Shown: one piece after another, positions 53,045-61,280 of the stretch
How the letters are laid out: the number at the start of each line of letters is the position of its first letter
How positions within the stretch are numbered: position 1 is the first letter of the stretch
NCBI GenBank assembly: GCA_016124945.1
Contig: WGMT01000044.1
Span: forward strand, 124,001 to 188,000
Direction of reading: 5' to 3'
Length of the DNA stretch: 64,000 bases
Origin: a bacterium
GTDB lineage: Bacteria; Chloroflexota; Anaerolineae; Caldilineales; Caldilineaceae
Made by a program: the position numbers and the translations under genes
The notes under the pieces: generated by a model
Told to the model about the DNA's origin: nothing
The model's database searches: none
What the model saw: the letters and a program-made list of their open reading frames with translations, nothing else

Positions 53045-54133
53045 ATGACTCAACCTAAAAACCCAAAGCAGGAAAGTGGTGCAGTGCAATTGAACTGGCA
53101 ACAAGCACCCGTCGCTAACGGCGACAACTACATTCTCGAAGTCAACAACCTCAAGCAATATTTCCCGATTCAACGGGGATTCTTGCAGCGCGTCGTCGGC
53201 CACGTCAAGGCGGTGGACGGCGTCAGCTTCAAACTTCGTGAGCAAGAGGTGTTGGGCATTGTCGGCGAAAGCGGTTGCGGCAAGACCACAACGGGGCGCT
53301 CTATTTTGCGCCTTTACGAGCCGACGGACGGTGAAGTCTGGTATCGGCGCGCGGACGGCTCACGTGTCAATGTGGTGGAAGTGGACAAACAGACGATGAA
53401 GGATCTGCGCCGCGACATGCGCATGATTTTCCAGGATCCCTTCAGTTCGCTCAACCCGCGCTTCACCGTCAAAGACATTATCGGCGAACCGCTGATCATT
53501 CACCGCGAAGCCCGCGGCCGGCAAATGGAAGACCGTGTCGCTCAGTTGATGCAATCGGTAGGCCTCAACCCCGACTACATGAGCCGCTACCCTCACGAAT
53601 TTTCAGGCGGGCAGCGTCAACGTATCGGCCTGGCTCGTACACTTGCCCTGAACCCACGCCTCATTGTCGCCGATGAACCTGTCTCCGCGCTGGATGGTTC
53701 GGTGCAGGCGCAGGTGCTCAACCTGCTACAGGATCTCAAAGACGATCTCGGCTTAACGCTGATCTTCATTGCCCATGATCTCTCTGTGGTGGAACACATT
53801 TGCGACCGTATCGCCGTGATGTATTTGGGGCGCATCGTCGAGATGGCAGAATCAGATGAGTTGTTGCGCAACCCCTTGCACCCATACACCGAAGCGCTGG
53901 TCTCTGCGGTGCCACCTGCCGATCCAGATATTCGCGTCAACCGAATTATCCTTGAAGGTGACATTCCAAGCCCCGCCAACCCGCCCACAGGCTGCGTCTT
54001 CCATCCTCGTTGCCGTTACAGCGATGGCAGTCGCTGTGTGAAAGAGGTACCGACGTTGCGTGAGATCCGCGCCGATCACTATGCAAGTTGCCATTACGCA
54101 GGCGAAATCGAACTCCAAGGGATAGGAATCTGA
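53045..54133 (+). CDS. Peptide/oligosaccharide ABC importer ATPase (DppF/OppF type)
   Basis: A 362-residue ABC ATPase. Walker A GESGCGKTTTGRS, signature FSGGQRQRIGLAR, Walker B LIVADEPVSALDG, and a C-terminal GCVFHPRCRYSDGSRC cysteine segment. Partner of the ATPase at 45361. It is separated from dppC by the cytochrome gene and a repeat pair. Confidence 0.93.
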   Translation: MTQPKNPKQESGAVQLNWQQAPVANGDNYILEVNNLKQYFPIQRGFLQRVVGHVKAVDGVSFKLREQEVLGIVGESGCGKTTTGRSILRLYEPTDGEVWYRRADGSRVNVVEVDKQTMKDLRRDMRMIFQDPFSSLNPRFTVKDIIGEPLIIHREARGRQMEDRVAQLMQSVGLNPDYMSRYPHEFSGGQRQRIGLARTLALNPRLIVADEPVSALDGSVQAQVLNLLQDLKDDLGLTLIFIAHDLSVVEHICDRIAVMYLGRIVEMAESDELLRNPLHPYTEALVSAVPPADPDIRVNRIILEGDIPSPANPPTGCVFHPRCRYSDGSRCVKEVPTLREIRADHYASCHYAGEIELQGIGI

Positions 54134-54135
54134 CC

Positions 54136-54489
54136 GTGGAAAAGCCTAATCGTACCCTTGCCTTCCTCAGCTACCTCATCCCGGTTATTGTCCCGCTGTA
54201 TGTAATCTTCACTCAGCGTAAAGAGGTCTTCTCCCGTTACCATGCCTTCCAGTCTCTGGCGCTGGTGGTTGGTGCTGTGATTGTGCCCATCTTCTGGGCG
54301 ATTCCAGCCTGGGTTGTCACATGGATTCCGCTGATTGGTCCACTTTTGTCGGCGGCTAGTTTCGCACTTGTCATCGGCGCCTACATCACCATCCTTGTCG
54401 GCTGGGTGATGGGCATGTACGCCGCCTTACAAGCTCAGATCCGTCCGGTGCCGCTGTTCGGCGGTTGGGGCGAACGATTTCAGATCTAA
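54136..54489 (+). CDS. Small membrane protein (DUF4870/Tic20-like)
   Basis: A 117-residue protein with three hydrophobic segments. The pattern LAFLSYLIPVIVPLYVIFTQRKEVFSRYHAFQSLAL is that of the DUF4870/Tic20-related small membrane proteins (YHAxQ after a basic turn). GTG start, two bases after the oppF stop, with AAGGGATAGG upstream. Function unknown. Confidence 0.78.
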   Translation: MEKPNRTLAFLSYLIPVIVPLYVIFTQRKEVFSRYHAFQSLALVVGAVIVPIFWAIPAWVVTWIPLIGPLLSAASFALVIGAYITILVGWVMGMYAALQAQIRPVPLFGGWGERFQI

Positions 54490-54579
54490 TGCGTAATTCG
54501 TAATGCGTAACGGTAACCCAGAGGTGCGCGCGACTCTTGTCGCAAACTTGTCTTAACCAATTACGGATTACGCATTACG
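54488..54579. repeat. Inverted heptamer pair (GCGTAAT family)
   Basis: Left arm 54488-54510 (GCGTAAT, TCGTAAT, GCGTAAC) and right arm 54553-54579 (AACCAATTACGGATTACGC). It begins within the stop codon of the membrane-protein gene. Same monomers as at 52890. Confidence 0.83.
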
Positions 54580-54642
54580 TTTTTCTCCATACCTCCCACT
54601 TTGGTATTTCAACCTCTTTCCCCATCTCGAAGGAGCATCTTC

Positions 54643-55986
54643 ATGGCAAAAATTACGTTTATCGGCGCGGGAAGCCTTGTCTTCACGCGGCGGCTGTGCA
54701 ATGACATTCTCCTGTCGCCGGCCCTGGCCGACGCCACCATCAGCCTCATGGACGTGGATCCGACGCGTCTACGCCAGGCACAGGAGATCGTTGAGAACAT
54801 CGTCCGTCAGCGTGGCGGCAAAGCCCGCGTCGAAGCCTCCACCGATCGGCGCCAAGCTGTCACCGGCGCAGACTATGTCGTCACCACCTTCCAGCAGGGC
54901 GGCCTCGACGCCTACAAACTCGATCTCGACATTCCGCAAAAGTACGGCGTTGAGCAGTGTGTGGGCGACACGCTGGGGCCGGGTGGCGTTTTCCGCTCGT
55001 TGCGCACCATCCCAGTGTTGCTCGAACTGGTGTCGGACATGGCCGAAGTTGCGCCCAACGCGCTGCTGCTTAACTACGTCAACCCCATGGCCGCCAACTG
55101 CTGGGCCGTGGACGCTGCCACCGGTTGGCCGCACATCGGCCTCTGTCACAGCGTACAGGGGACGAGCGAAATGCTGGCCCGTTGGATCAACGTCCCCTAC
55201 GACGAGGTGAACTTCCTCTGCGCCGGGATCAACCACCAGGCCTTCTTCCTCGAATTCAACCGCGGCAAAGAGAGCGTCTACCCCGAAATCTGGGAAGCGA
55301 TCCAGCGCCCCGAAGTCAAGGCCGAAGAACCTGTGCGCATCGAACTCATGGACCACTTCGGCTACTTCGTCACCGAATCCAGTGGACACGCCAGCGAATA
55401 CTCGCCCTACTTCCGCAAGAGCGCCCAAATGGTGAACGCAGAACTGGTGCCCCGCTTCAGCGACCCGCGCAACAGTTGGTTCGATTCGGGCCGCACCGGC
55501 GGCTACTACCGTCACTGCATCGAGCGGCTGGACAAGTTCCAGGAAGAGTTCGACGAGATCCGCAGCAAGGACCCCGGCAGCGAACGCTCACACGAGTACG
55601 GCTCGTGGATCATCGAAGCAATGGAGACGAACAACCCCATCCGCGTCAACGGCAATGTGCCCAACACCGGCCTCATCACCAACCTGCCCGACGGCTGCTG
55701 TGTCGAAGTCACCTGCCTGGTTGATGCCAACGGCGTGCAACCTACCTTCGTCGGCGCCTTGCCCACCCAACTGGCCGCGCTCAACCGCACCAACATCAAC
55801 GTACAGGAATTGATCGTCGAAGCCGCCCTCACCGGCGACACCGACGCCGTGCACCACGCCGTCATGCTCGATCCGCTCACCGCCGCCGTCTGCACCCTGC
55901 CACAGATTCGTAGCATGGTCAGTGAAATGCTCGAAGCCCAGGCGCGCTGGCTGCCGCAGTTCGATCTCGAACATGTGCATGCGTAA
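54643..55986 (+). CDS. GH4 glycosidase, alpha-galactosidase type (1)
   Basis: A 447-residue family-4 glycoside hydrolase. GH4 enzymes use NAD+ and Mn2+ and cleave by a redox elimination mechanism. The NAD fold starts MAKITFIGAGSLVFTRRL. Metal ligands are Cys168 in LCHSVQGT and His198 in CAGINHQAF. The CHSV signature corresponds to alpha-galactosidases (MelA group) in published GH4 subgrouping. AAGGAG precedes the ATG by about 7 bases. Cytoplasmic; the substrate presumably arrives through the importer upstream. Paralogue at 57630. Confidence 0.92.
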   Translation: MAKITFIGAGSLVFTRRLCNDILLSPALADATISLMDVDPTRLRQAQEIVENIVRQRGGKARVEASTDRRQAVTGADYVVTTFQQGGLDAYKLDLDIPQKYGVEQCVGDTLGPGGVFRSLRTIPVLLELVSDMAEVAPNALLLNYVNPMAANCWAVDAATGWPHIGLCHSVQGTSEMLARWINVPYDEVNFLCAGINHQAFFLEFNRGKESVYPEIWEAIQRPEVKAEEPVRIELMDHFGYFVTESSGHASEYSPYFRKSAQMVNAELVPRFSDPRNSWFDSGRTGGYYRHCIERLDKFQEEFDEIRSKDPGSERSHEYGSWIIEAMETNNPIRVNGNVPNTGLITNLPDGCCVEVTCLVDANGVQPTFVGALPTQLAALNRTNINVQELIVEAALTGDTDAVHHAVMLDPLTAAVCTLPQIRSMVSEMLEAQARWLPQFDLEHVHA

Positions 55987-55987
55987 A

Positions 55988-56084
55988 TAGAACGCGGATC
56001 GAGCGGATTGGGCGGATTAGGCGGATTCTGCAGAAGAGATAAAAATTTGCCTTGTTCTGCCTAATCCGCTCAATCCGCGTTCTA
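55988..56084. repeat. Inverted 9-mer repeat pair (GGCGGATTA family)
   Basis: Left arm TAGAACGCGGATCGAGCGG onward with three CGGATT units of period 9. Right arm (56053-56084) reads TAATCCGCTCAATCCGCG and TTCTA. About 20 bp between. The unit length differs from the usual 7. Confidence 0.8.
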
Positions 56085-56112
56085 TTCTCCCTCTTTGCTG
56101 AGGCAAGATGCG

Positions 56113-56955
56113 ATGGACGTTGCTGCGCAGTGGGCAGAGAAGTTGAAGACAAGTCTACCGTCGCTCCTGGCGGAGCATGCGGCGTTGGCAGCGGTTGCGG
56201 AGCGGGCGACGATCTTGTTGCACGGCTCCACCTGCCGCGGCGTCGACGACGATTTCTCTGATCTCGATCTTTTCGTGGTGGTCACCGACGCAGATCTGGC
56301 CGAAGTGGACCGTCTTTCGCCGACGCGTTTCTTTGAGTTTGTCCTCCACGGCAAGAAGGGACACTTCAACGCAATTGCTTTGGAAGAATTAGCATCCGGT
56401 CTCGACGGCTGTGATCTGCCGTTGATCGCTGAACTGCACACGGCGCATCCAATTCAGGACCGATTGGATCGGGTGATGTCGTTGCTCGAACGGGCGCAGC
56501 GACCGATGTCTGCCGACGTGCAGCGCGCCTTCTGCTGCTACCACAACTACTGGATGCGCGCCTCACATCGCGCCGCCGACAACCCAATGGAACGGGGCGA
56601 CGGCGTGGCCGTCCTCTTGGCGGTGGGGCAGACTGTCGCCCACGCGCTGCGTCTGGCGCTTGTCCTCGACGGGGTGGCCTATCCCTACGAAAAGTGGCTG
56701 CACTGGGAATCGTTGCGTCATGCTACCGGCCGGCGCATCGCCCCGGCCATTGCCCAGATCCTTGCCGCGGCACAGGACGGCGCGCTTGTCCTTGCCGGGC
56801 CGGAACGCGACAATCCGATCAGCCAATCGCTGCGTGAAATTCGTACTGTCCTCGTGGACGTGGCGCGCGGTCAGGGCATCGATGAACCGTGGCTTGTGAA
56901 ATGGTGGCTTTATATTGACCAGGCGCAGTCGGCAACCAAGGGTATGCGCTGGTAG
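56113..56955 (+). CDS. Nucleotidyltransferase-fold protein
   Basis: A 280-residue protein with an N-terminal minimal nucleotidyltransferase motif: LLHGSTCRGVDDDFSDLDLFVVV (Gly-Ser, then Asp-x-Asp). A longer helical C-terminal half is unrecognised, rich in His/Trp, with YHNYWMRASHRAAD near 140. It could be an aminoglycoside-type or DUF4037-like nucleotidyltransferase; the substrate is unknown. The start at 56113 has GAGG upstream; a TTG six codons earlier lies in the repeat edge. Confidence 0.75.
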   Translation: MDVAAQWAEKLKTSLPSLLAEHAALAAVAERATILLHGSTCRGVDDDFSDLDLFVVVTDADLAEVDRLSPTRFFEFVLHGKKGHFNAIALEELASGLDGCDLPLIAELHTAHPIQDRLDRVMSLLERAQRPMSADVQRAFCCYHNYWMRASHRAADNPMERGDGVAVLLAVGQTVAHALRLALVLDGVAYPYEKWLHWESLRHATGRRIAPAIAQILAAAQDGALVLAGPERDNPISQSLREIRTVLVDVARGQGIDEPWLVKWWLYIDQAQSATKGMRW

Positions 56956-57302
56956 TCACATGTCAAGTTGAAATTGAATCGCAGCTAGAATCTGGTTGCG
57001 AACGGACAGCGAGGTGATTTCCCCCAAATCTTGACGCAAGCGCCACTTGTCCAGCGTGCGGATCTGATAACAAAGTGCGATGGAGTCCAGCGAAAGGCCG
57101 GCAGTGTCGGAACGGATGAGGACTTCGTTGGGGTAAATGCGACGTGCGGATGATTTGCGGGAGGTCAGAGGAACAACATTGACTACGGGGAGGAGTTGAT
57201 TGAGCGATTCACGGCAATGACCAGTACTGGACGCGTACCTGCTTGTTCTGAGCCGGTCACCGGATCGAGTGATGCCATGAAAATGTGCCACTAATAGGTC
57301 AC
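56956..57302 (-). pseudogene. Broken MazF/PemK-type toxin
   Basis: The MazF fold is split over two frames. The first part reads WHIFMASLDPVTGSEQAGTR and continues PVLVIAVNRS. After a frameshift near 57202-57207 the second frame continues LNQLLPVVNVVPLTS to the end IQFQLDM. The expected GTG start (57302-57300) overlaps the antitoxin stop as GTGA, but codon 4 is TAG. With two lesions the toxin should be inactive unless recoded. MazF toxins are sequence-specific mRNA endoribonucleases. Confidence 0.8.
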
Positions 57303-57544
57303 TGCTCTGACTCCCACGCCTCAATGTCTACGATTTGAAATGCAGACATAGATTCTTTCAAATCAGCCAGAAACAGAGGATCGTGTATCGCCTCGCCCAT
57401 CAGCGCAAGGCTTTCGTCTTCTGTACGGTCTTTGATCTGCTTTTCAAGAACATCTTCGATCAGTGCAAACTCTTGAATCGGCAGAATCACCGCAACTGGT
57501 TTGCCTTCTGAATCAGTGATAAATTGGCGTTTGATGTCTAGCAT
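57299..57544 (-). CDS. Antitoxin partner of the broken MazF
   Basis: An 81-residue protein, MLDIKRQFITDSEGKPVAVI followed by LPIQEFALIEDVLE. This is the common antitoxin N-terminal beta-alpha pattern (Phd/RelB-like family) with an acidic tail ESEQ that would bind the toxin. The start at 57544 is chosen; the frame to 57754 is antisense to the GH4 gene. Intact although its toxin is disrupted. Confidence 0.82.
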   Translation of the reverse strand: MLDIKRQFITDSEGKPVAVILPIQEFALIEDVLEKQIKDRTEDESLALMGEAIHDPLFLADLKESMSAFQIVDIEAWESEQ

Positions 57545-57577
57545 AGTTGTGTCTCGAATTTTCTTACCAGAATCGTC

Positions 57578-57595
57578 TACACTTCGATCAGTGTA
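57578..57595. promoter_or_regulatory. Candidate antitoxin operator
   Basis: TACACT-tcgatc-AGTGTA, a perfect 6-bp inverted repeat, lies 34 bp upstream of the antitoxin ATG and 35 bp upstream of the divergent GH4 gene. An antitoxin repressor bound here would affect both. Confidence 0.45.
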
Positions 57596-57629
57596 CCATA
57601 GGAAGAATTCCCAAGAAAGGTTCACCCCA

Positions 57630-59012
57630 ATGCCAAAGATCGCCTTCATCGGAGCCGGTAGCTTCGGCTTCACCCGCAAACTTGTGCGCGATGTGCTCAC
57701 CTTCGAGCGCATGGAAGACGCCACCATCTCGCTCATGGACATCGACCCGGTCAAGCTCGACTACATCGGTCAGGCCGTCAACCGTATTGTGCGCGAGGGT
57801 AAATATCCCGCCAAGGTGGAGACGACCACCAGCCGCGAGGACGCCTTAACCGGTGCAGACTATGTCATCGTCACCATTCTGGCCGGTTCTATCGACGTCT
57901 GGCAGCATGACATTCTCATCCCCGAAAAGTACGGCATCGACACCAACATCGGCGACACGCGTGGCCCGTCGGGCATCTTCCGCGCCATGCGCACCGTGCC
58001 TGTGATGCTGGACATCGCCCGCGACATGGAGCGGATCTGTCCTAACGCGGTGATGCTCAACTACACCAACCCCATGGTCCTCAACTGTCGCGCCATCCAG
58101 AGCCAGACCAAGATCGTCACCACCGGCCTCTGTCACAGCGTACAGGGGACAGCCGAGATGCTGGCCCGCTGGATCGGTGCACCCATGGACGAGATCACCT
58201 ACGTCTGCGCGGGGATCAACCATATGGCCTGGTATCTGGAGTACAAGTGGAACGGCGAAGACGCCTACCCACAGATCCGTCAGGCCATCACCGAGCGCCC
58301 CGAAGTCTACAACGAAGAGCAGGTGCGCAACGAAATGTACCTGCATCTTGACTACTACCCCACCGAGTCCAGCGGTCACCATTCAGAGTACAACCCGTGG
58401 TTCCGCAAACGCCCCGACCTGATCGAGAAGTACTGCACCCACGGCACCGGCTGGAATCCTGGCGAATCCAACTACGTCCTCAAGCGCTACCGTGAGCGCG
58501 AGGCCAATTGGAGCGAAGCCATCACCGAATGGCTCAACGATCCGGCCCCGCTTGATCTGGAACGCGGCCACGAGTACGCCGCCTACATCATCAACGCGCT
58601 GGAAGGCGGCACGCCCTTCAAGTACAACGGCAACACCCTCAACCACGGCCTCATCGACAACCTGCCCCAGGGCGCCTGTGTCGAAGTGCCCGTATGGGCC
58701 AGCCGCGAAGGACTCGAAGCCGTGCGCGTCGGCGCCTTGCCGGCGTCGGTGGCGATGCTCACCGGCCTCAGCGCCCAGATCGAAGAGATGGCCATCGAAG
58801 GCATCCTCGAAGGCGATCCGCGCAAGATCTTCCAGGCCATCGCCCACGATCCGCTGAGCGCAGCCGTCCTCACCCTCTCCGAAATCCGCCAGATGGTGGA
58901 CGAAATGCTGGAGAAAAACCGCGACTACCTGCCCACGTTCAAGCATTTCACAGTCGAGGGCAACCGTCCTATGCATCTGTTGACGGAAGCGGAGCCGGTC
59001 GCGGCAGATTGA
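57630..59012 (+). CDS. GH4 glycosidase, alpha-galactosidase type (2)
   Basis: A 460-residue paralogue of the enzyme at 54643. NAD fold MPKIAFIGAGSFGFTRKL, metal ligands Cys168 and His198 at the same positions, CHSV signature. Divergence between the two is substantial in the C-terminal half, so linkage or anomer preference may differ. The start at 57630 follows AAGAAAGG and matches the paralogue. Divergent from the toxin-antitoxin locus. Confidence 0.92.
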   Translation: MPKIAFIGAGSFGFTRKLVRDVLTFERMEDATISLMDIDPVKLDYIGQAVNRIVREGKYPAKVETTTSREDALTGADYVIVTILAGSIDVWQHDILIPEKYGIDTNIGDTRGPSGIFRAMRTVPVMLDIARDMERICPNAVMLNYTNPMVLNCRAIQSQTKIVTTGLCHSVQGTAEMLARWIGAPMDEITYVCAGINHMAWYLEYKWNGEDAYPQIRQAITERPEVYNEEQVRNEMYLHLDYYPTESSGHHSEYNPWFRKRPDLIEKYCTHGTGWNPGESNYVLKRYREREANWSEAITEWLNDPAPLDLERGHEYAAYIINALEGGTPFKYNGNTLNHGLIDNLPQGACVEVPVWASREGLEAVRVGALPASVAMLTGLSAQIEEMAIEGILEGDPRKIFQAIAHDPLSAAVLTLSEIRQMVDEMLEKNRDYLPTFKHFTVEGNRPMHLLTEAEPVAAD

Positions 59013-59313
59013 CGGAAAATGAATGAAGAATGGGTACAGGATGTGACGCGTTTATTCGTGTCACGTCCTGCACCCATTTTTGTTTGTGCCAAGTGCAGTT
59101 GCCTGCGAAGATCAACAGGATGTAATTTAACGTTGGGGCGAAAAGTGGCTGGCACTGTGGCGAGCGCCCCCAACTAGAATTACATCCAGATCAACGCATG
59201 TGGATGTGGACGGCGTGCCTTTCATGTATACTGTAACAGTATGGTTGGCGAAGAAAGTAGACTAGGTATCGGTTTGGCCTGTTTGATAGGCATGTTTAAT
59301 ATTGGAGAATGCG
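59013..59313. other. 301-bp gap: hairpins and toxin-antitoxin promoter
   Basis: It contains a terminator-like hairpin (59029-59078, AATGGGTACAGGATGTGAC with GTCACGTCCTGCACCCATT). An imperfect inverted repeat follows (59118-59139 with 59165-59187, GGATGTAATT and AATTACATCC). Then comes the promoter/operator of the toxin-antitoxin pair. Confidence 0.65.
59227..59242 (+). promoter_or_regulatory. Toxin-antitoxin promoter with overlapping operator
   Basis: ATACTGT-A-ACAGTAT (59228-59242) is a perfect 7-bp inverted repeat that overlaps a TATACT -10 box (59227-59232). This is the usual layout for autorepression by an antitoxin. Confidence 0.55.
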
Positions 59314-59541
59314 ATGAACACACAGGAGATCACAATTCGGGTCACAACGGAAGCTGCCAGAGTTTATCAAACTGCTTCTGAGCAAGACCGACGCAAACTT
59401 GATTTGCTCTTGAGCCTGCAATTGATGGAAACTTCGCAGCCTGCCCATTCGCTTCGGCAACTGATGGAAGAAGCCAGCGAAGAAGCGCAAGCGCGAGGTT
59501 TGACGCCGGAAATCTTGGCGGAAATCCTGGATGAGCGATAA
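59314..59541 (+). CDS. Antitoxin of PIN-domain toxin
   Basis: A 75-residue helical protein, MNTQEITIRVTTEAARVYQT followed by ASEQDRRKLDLLL, acidic C-terminus. This is the layout of small ribbon-helix-helix-like or VapB-like antitoxins found before PIN toxins. GGAG lies upstream of the ATG. It overlaps the toxin gene by 11 bp. Confidence 0.75.
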   Translation: MNTQEITIRVTTEAARVYQTASEQDRRKLDLLLSLQLMETSQPAHSLRQLMEEASEEAQARGLTPEILAEILDER

Positions 59542-59956
59542 ACAGCGTTTCGTCTTTGACACGAATACAATTGTAAGTGCTTTCTTGTTTGAAAATTCTG
59601 CGCCGGGCCGTGCTTTGCTTGTTGCCTTAGGTAGAGGTGAAGTGCTTCTATCTGCACCGATCTCGGCTGAACTGACAACTGTGTTGCGCCGAGAGAAGTT
59701 TAATCGCTATATTTCGCAACAGAAACGGGATAGGTTGCTGAAAGCGATGATTCAAAGCTCTGTCCTGATCGACATTACTTCATCAATTGATGCTTGCCGA
59801 GATCCCAAAGACAACACTGTCCTCGAACTTGCGGTCAGCGGTGCTGCCCACTGCATCATCAGCGGAGATGAAGATCTGCTAACTTTGAACCCATTCAGGG
59901 AAATCCCTATTCTCAAACCGGTAACTTTCCTAGAGTGGCTGAATACCCAATCCTAA
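59531..59956 (+). CDS. PIN-domain RNase toxin (VapC-like)
   Basis: A 141-residue PIN protein. Acidic metal-binding residues: Asp in VFDTNTIVSAFL, Glu in ISAELTTVL, Asp-x-x-Asp in CRDPKDNTVLELA and Asp in ISGDEDLL. Members of this branch act as toxin RNases cutting RNA. Intact and translationally coupled with its antitoxin. A terminator hairpin follows directly. Confidence 0.88.
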   Translation: MSDKQRFVFDTNTIVSAFLFENSAPGRALLVALGRGEVLLSAPISAELTTVLRREKFNRYISQQKRDRLLKAMIQSSVLIDITSSIDACRDPKDNTVLELAVSGAAHCIISGDEDLLTLNPFREIPILKPVTFLEWLNTQS

Positions 59957-59959
59957 ACA

Positions 59960-60009
59960 AATGGGTGGAGGATGTGACACCAATTGAGGCGTCATATCCT
60001 CCACCCATT
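59960..60009 (+). terminator. Terminator hairpin after the PIN toxin
   Basis: AATGGGTGGAGGATGTGAC pairs with GTCATATCCTCCACCCATT, loop of 12, followed by CTTTATT. It resembles the hairpin at 59029-59078 in both sequence and stem. Confidence 0.7.
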
Positions 60010-60039
60010 CTTTATTCATGGCAACTGGTTTACCTCTGC

Positions 60040-60069
60040 CCCAATCACCAATCACCAATCACCAATCAC
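60040..60069. repeat. Heptamer repeat AATCACC, single arm
   Basis: Four AATCACC units directly downstream of the minus-strand membrane protein gene. Same monomer as at 1893-1916. Confidence 0.78.
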
Positions 60070-60080
60070 AACCACCACCC

Positions 60081-61046
60081 CTACCGCAATCCAGGCCGTT
60101 TCCCGGCGAAATCATGATGCTTGTCCAGCAGACGCTCAAGCTCGTTGATGGCGTCGTGCGTGGCGTCTTCGAGATCGGCGTGGACCGATTCGGCGTCCAT
60201 GCTGTAGACGAGGCGCGTCCAGTAGGTGTTGTAGATGATGCCCAGCCAGGTGATGAACTTCAGATTCTCTTCCAACGATTGTAGCGGACGGCCAATGAAG
60301 TAGGTGAGGAACGAGATGATGCTCAGTCCACCAAAGATCAGGCTAAACATGGGTTCGCGTAGCCACGCGCCGAGCCCGGCGGCAACCAGGAAGGCGGCGA
60401 TCCCCAGGCCGAATAGGATGCGGTACATCCAGATCGTGGTGTTGTACGGGCGCATAAAGGCGTCGAGGATCGTATCGAACATGCGGTTGTTGCGCTGGAA
60501 GCCCTGGTTGATGTGTTCGCGCCAATACTCATAGAGCATGGGATCGATTTCGGCCAGTTTGGGCGTGTGGGGCAGGGGCAGCCGAGCCGTGGGGCGTTCG
60601 CCTTCCGGCAGTGTGTCGGGGCGGGCCAGTGGGCTTGCACTCATGGCAGGTTGGTTCATGGTGTGAGGTTCCTCTTGAAAGCTGGAAGTGAGGCCAGGGC
60701 GTTGGGCTGTGGGCTGGTAAGGTAGGGCGCCGGTTGGTTCCGCCCAGGCCGGCATTTCTTCGGTGCTTTCACGTTCGATGGGCGCTTCGCGTTGTTCGTC
60801 GGCCCAATCGTCGTACTCGGGCCAGGTTGGCTGTTCGCCTTCACTGTCGACAGTGTCGGCATGAGCTGTGTGAGCCGCGAGTGGGTCCTCTTCGTCGTCC
60901 CAACGAGGTGTTGCCTCGTACTCCTCTTCGCGGTAAAGGTTAACCTGTTCTTCTCGTGGCTCAGTCAAGGCTTCGTCACGCTCAGATGATTCAATCCACT
61001 CTGTTTCTTCTTCAGGTTCGGGTTTTCGGGTATCGTCTGTTTGCAT
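60081..61046 (-). CDS. Membrane protein with long acidic N-terminus
   Basis: A 321-residue protein. Residues 1-150 are disordered and strongly acidic (EPEEETEW, REEEYEATPRWDDEED). Residues 170-215 form a helix, then two membrane helices (about 212-232 and 238-256) and a C-terminal amphipathic helix to the end. The 2TM-plus-helix layout recalls the TRADD-N-associated membrane domains of cyanobacteria, but similarity is weak. Function unknown. Confidence 0.7.
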   Translation of the reverse strand: MQTDDTRKPEPEEETEWIESSERDEALTEPREEQVNLYREEEYEATPRWDDEEDPLAAHTAHADTVDSEGEQPTWPEYDDWADEQREAPIERESTEEMPAWAEPTGALPYQPTAQRPGLTSSFQEEPHTMNQPAMSASPLARPDTLPEGERPTARLPLPHTPKLAEIDPMLYEYWREHINQGFQRNNRMFDTILDAFMRPYNTTIWMYRILFGLGIAAFLVAAGLGAWLREPMFSLIFGGLSIISFLTYFIGRPLQSLEENLKFITWLGIIYNTYWTRLVYSMDAESVHADLEDATHDAINELERLLDKHHDFAGKRPGLR

Positions 61047-61280
61047 CGTTTCCTCCGTTGCTGCTATGGCGCTTTGTCTTGCTTGCGTAACCTATTCGGC
61101 GCTCCCCAGCACATCAAAAAACGGCAACCCGACTGCACTGTTGAGTCGGTCTGCTCAGGGGATCAGGAGAACCGCTCTGCCGTCATTATAGTATAAGAGA
61201 GGCAAATTGACAGCCCCTCCTGATGGCGGTAGACTCAAAACACCTCTGTTTCCCCAATCCACAAGAAAGAGAAGACCCTC

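Noticed and set aside
53045..54133. Strict dipeptide-transporter naming (dpp symbols) for the ABC operon
   Set aside because: Sequence cannot separate peptide from oligosaccharide importers here and context favours sugars, so no symbols were given.
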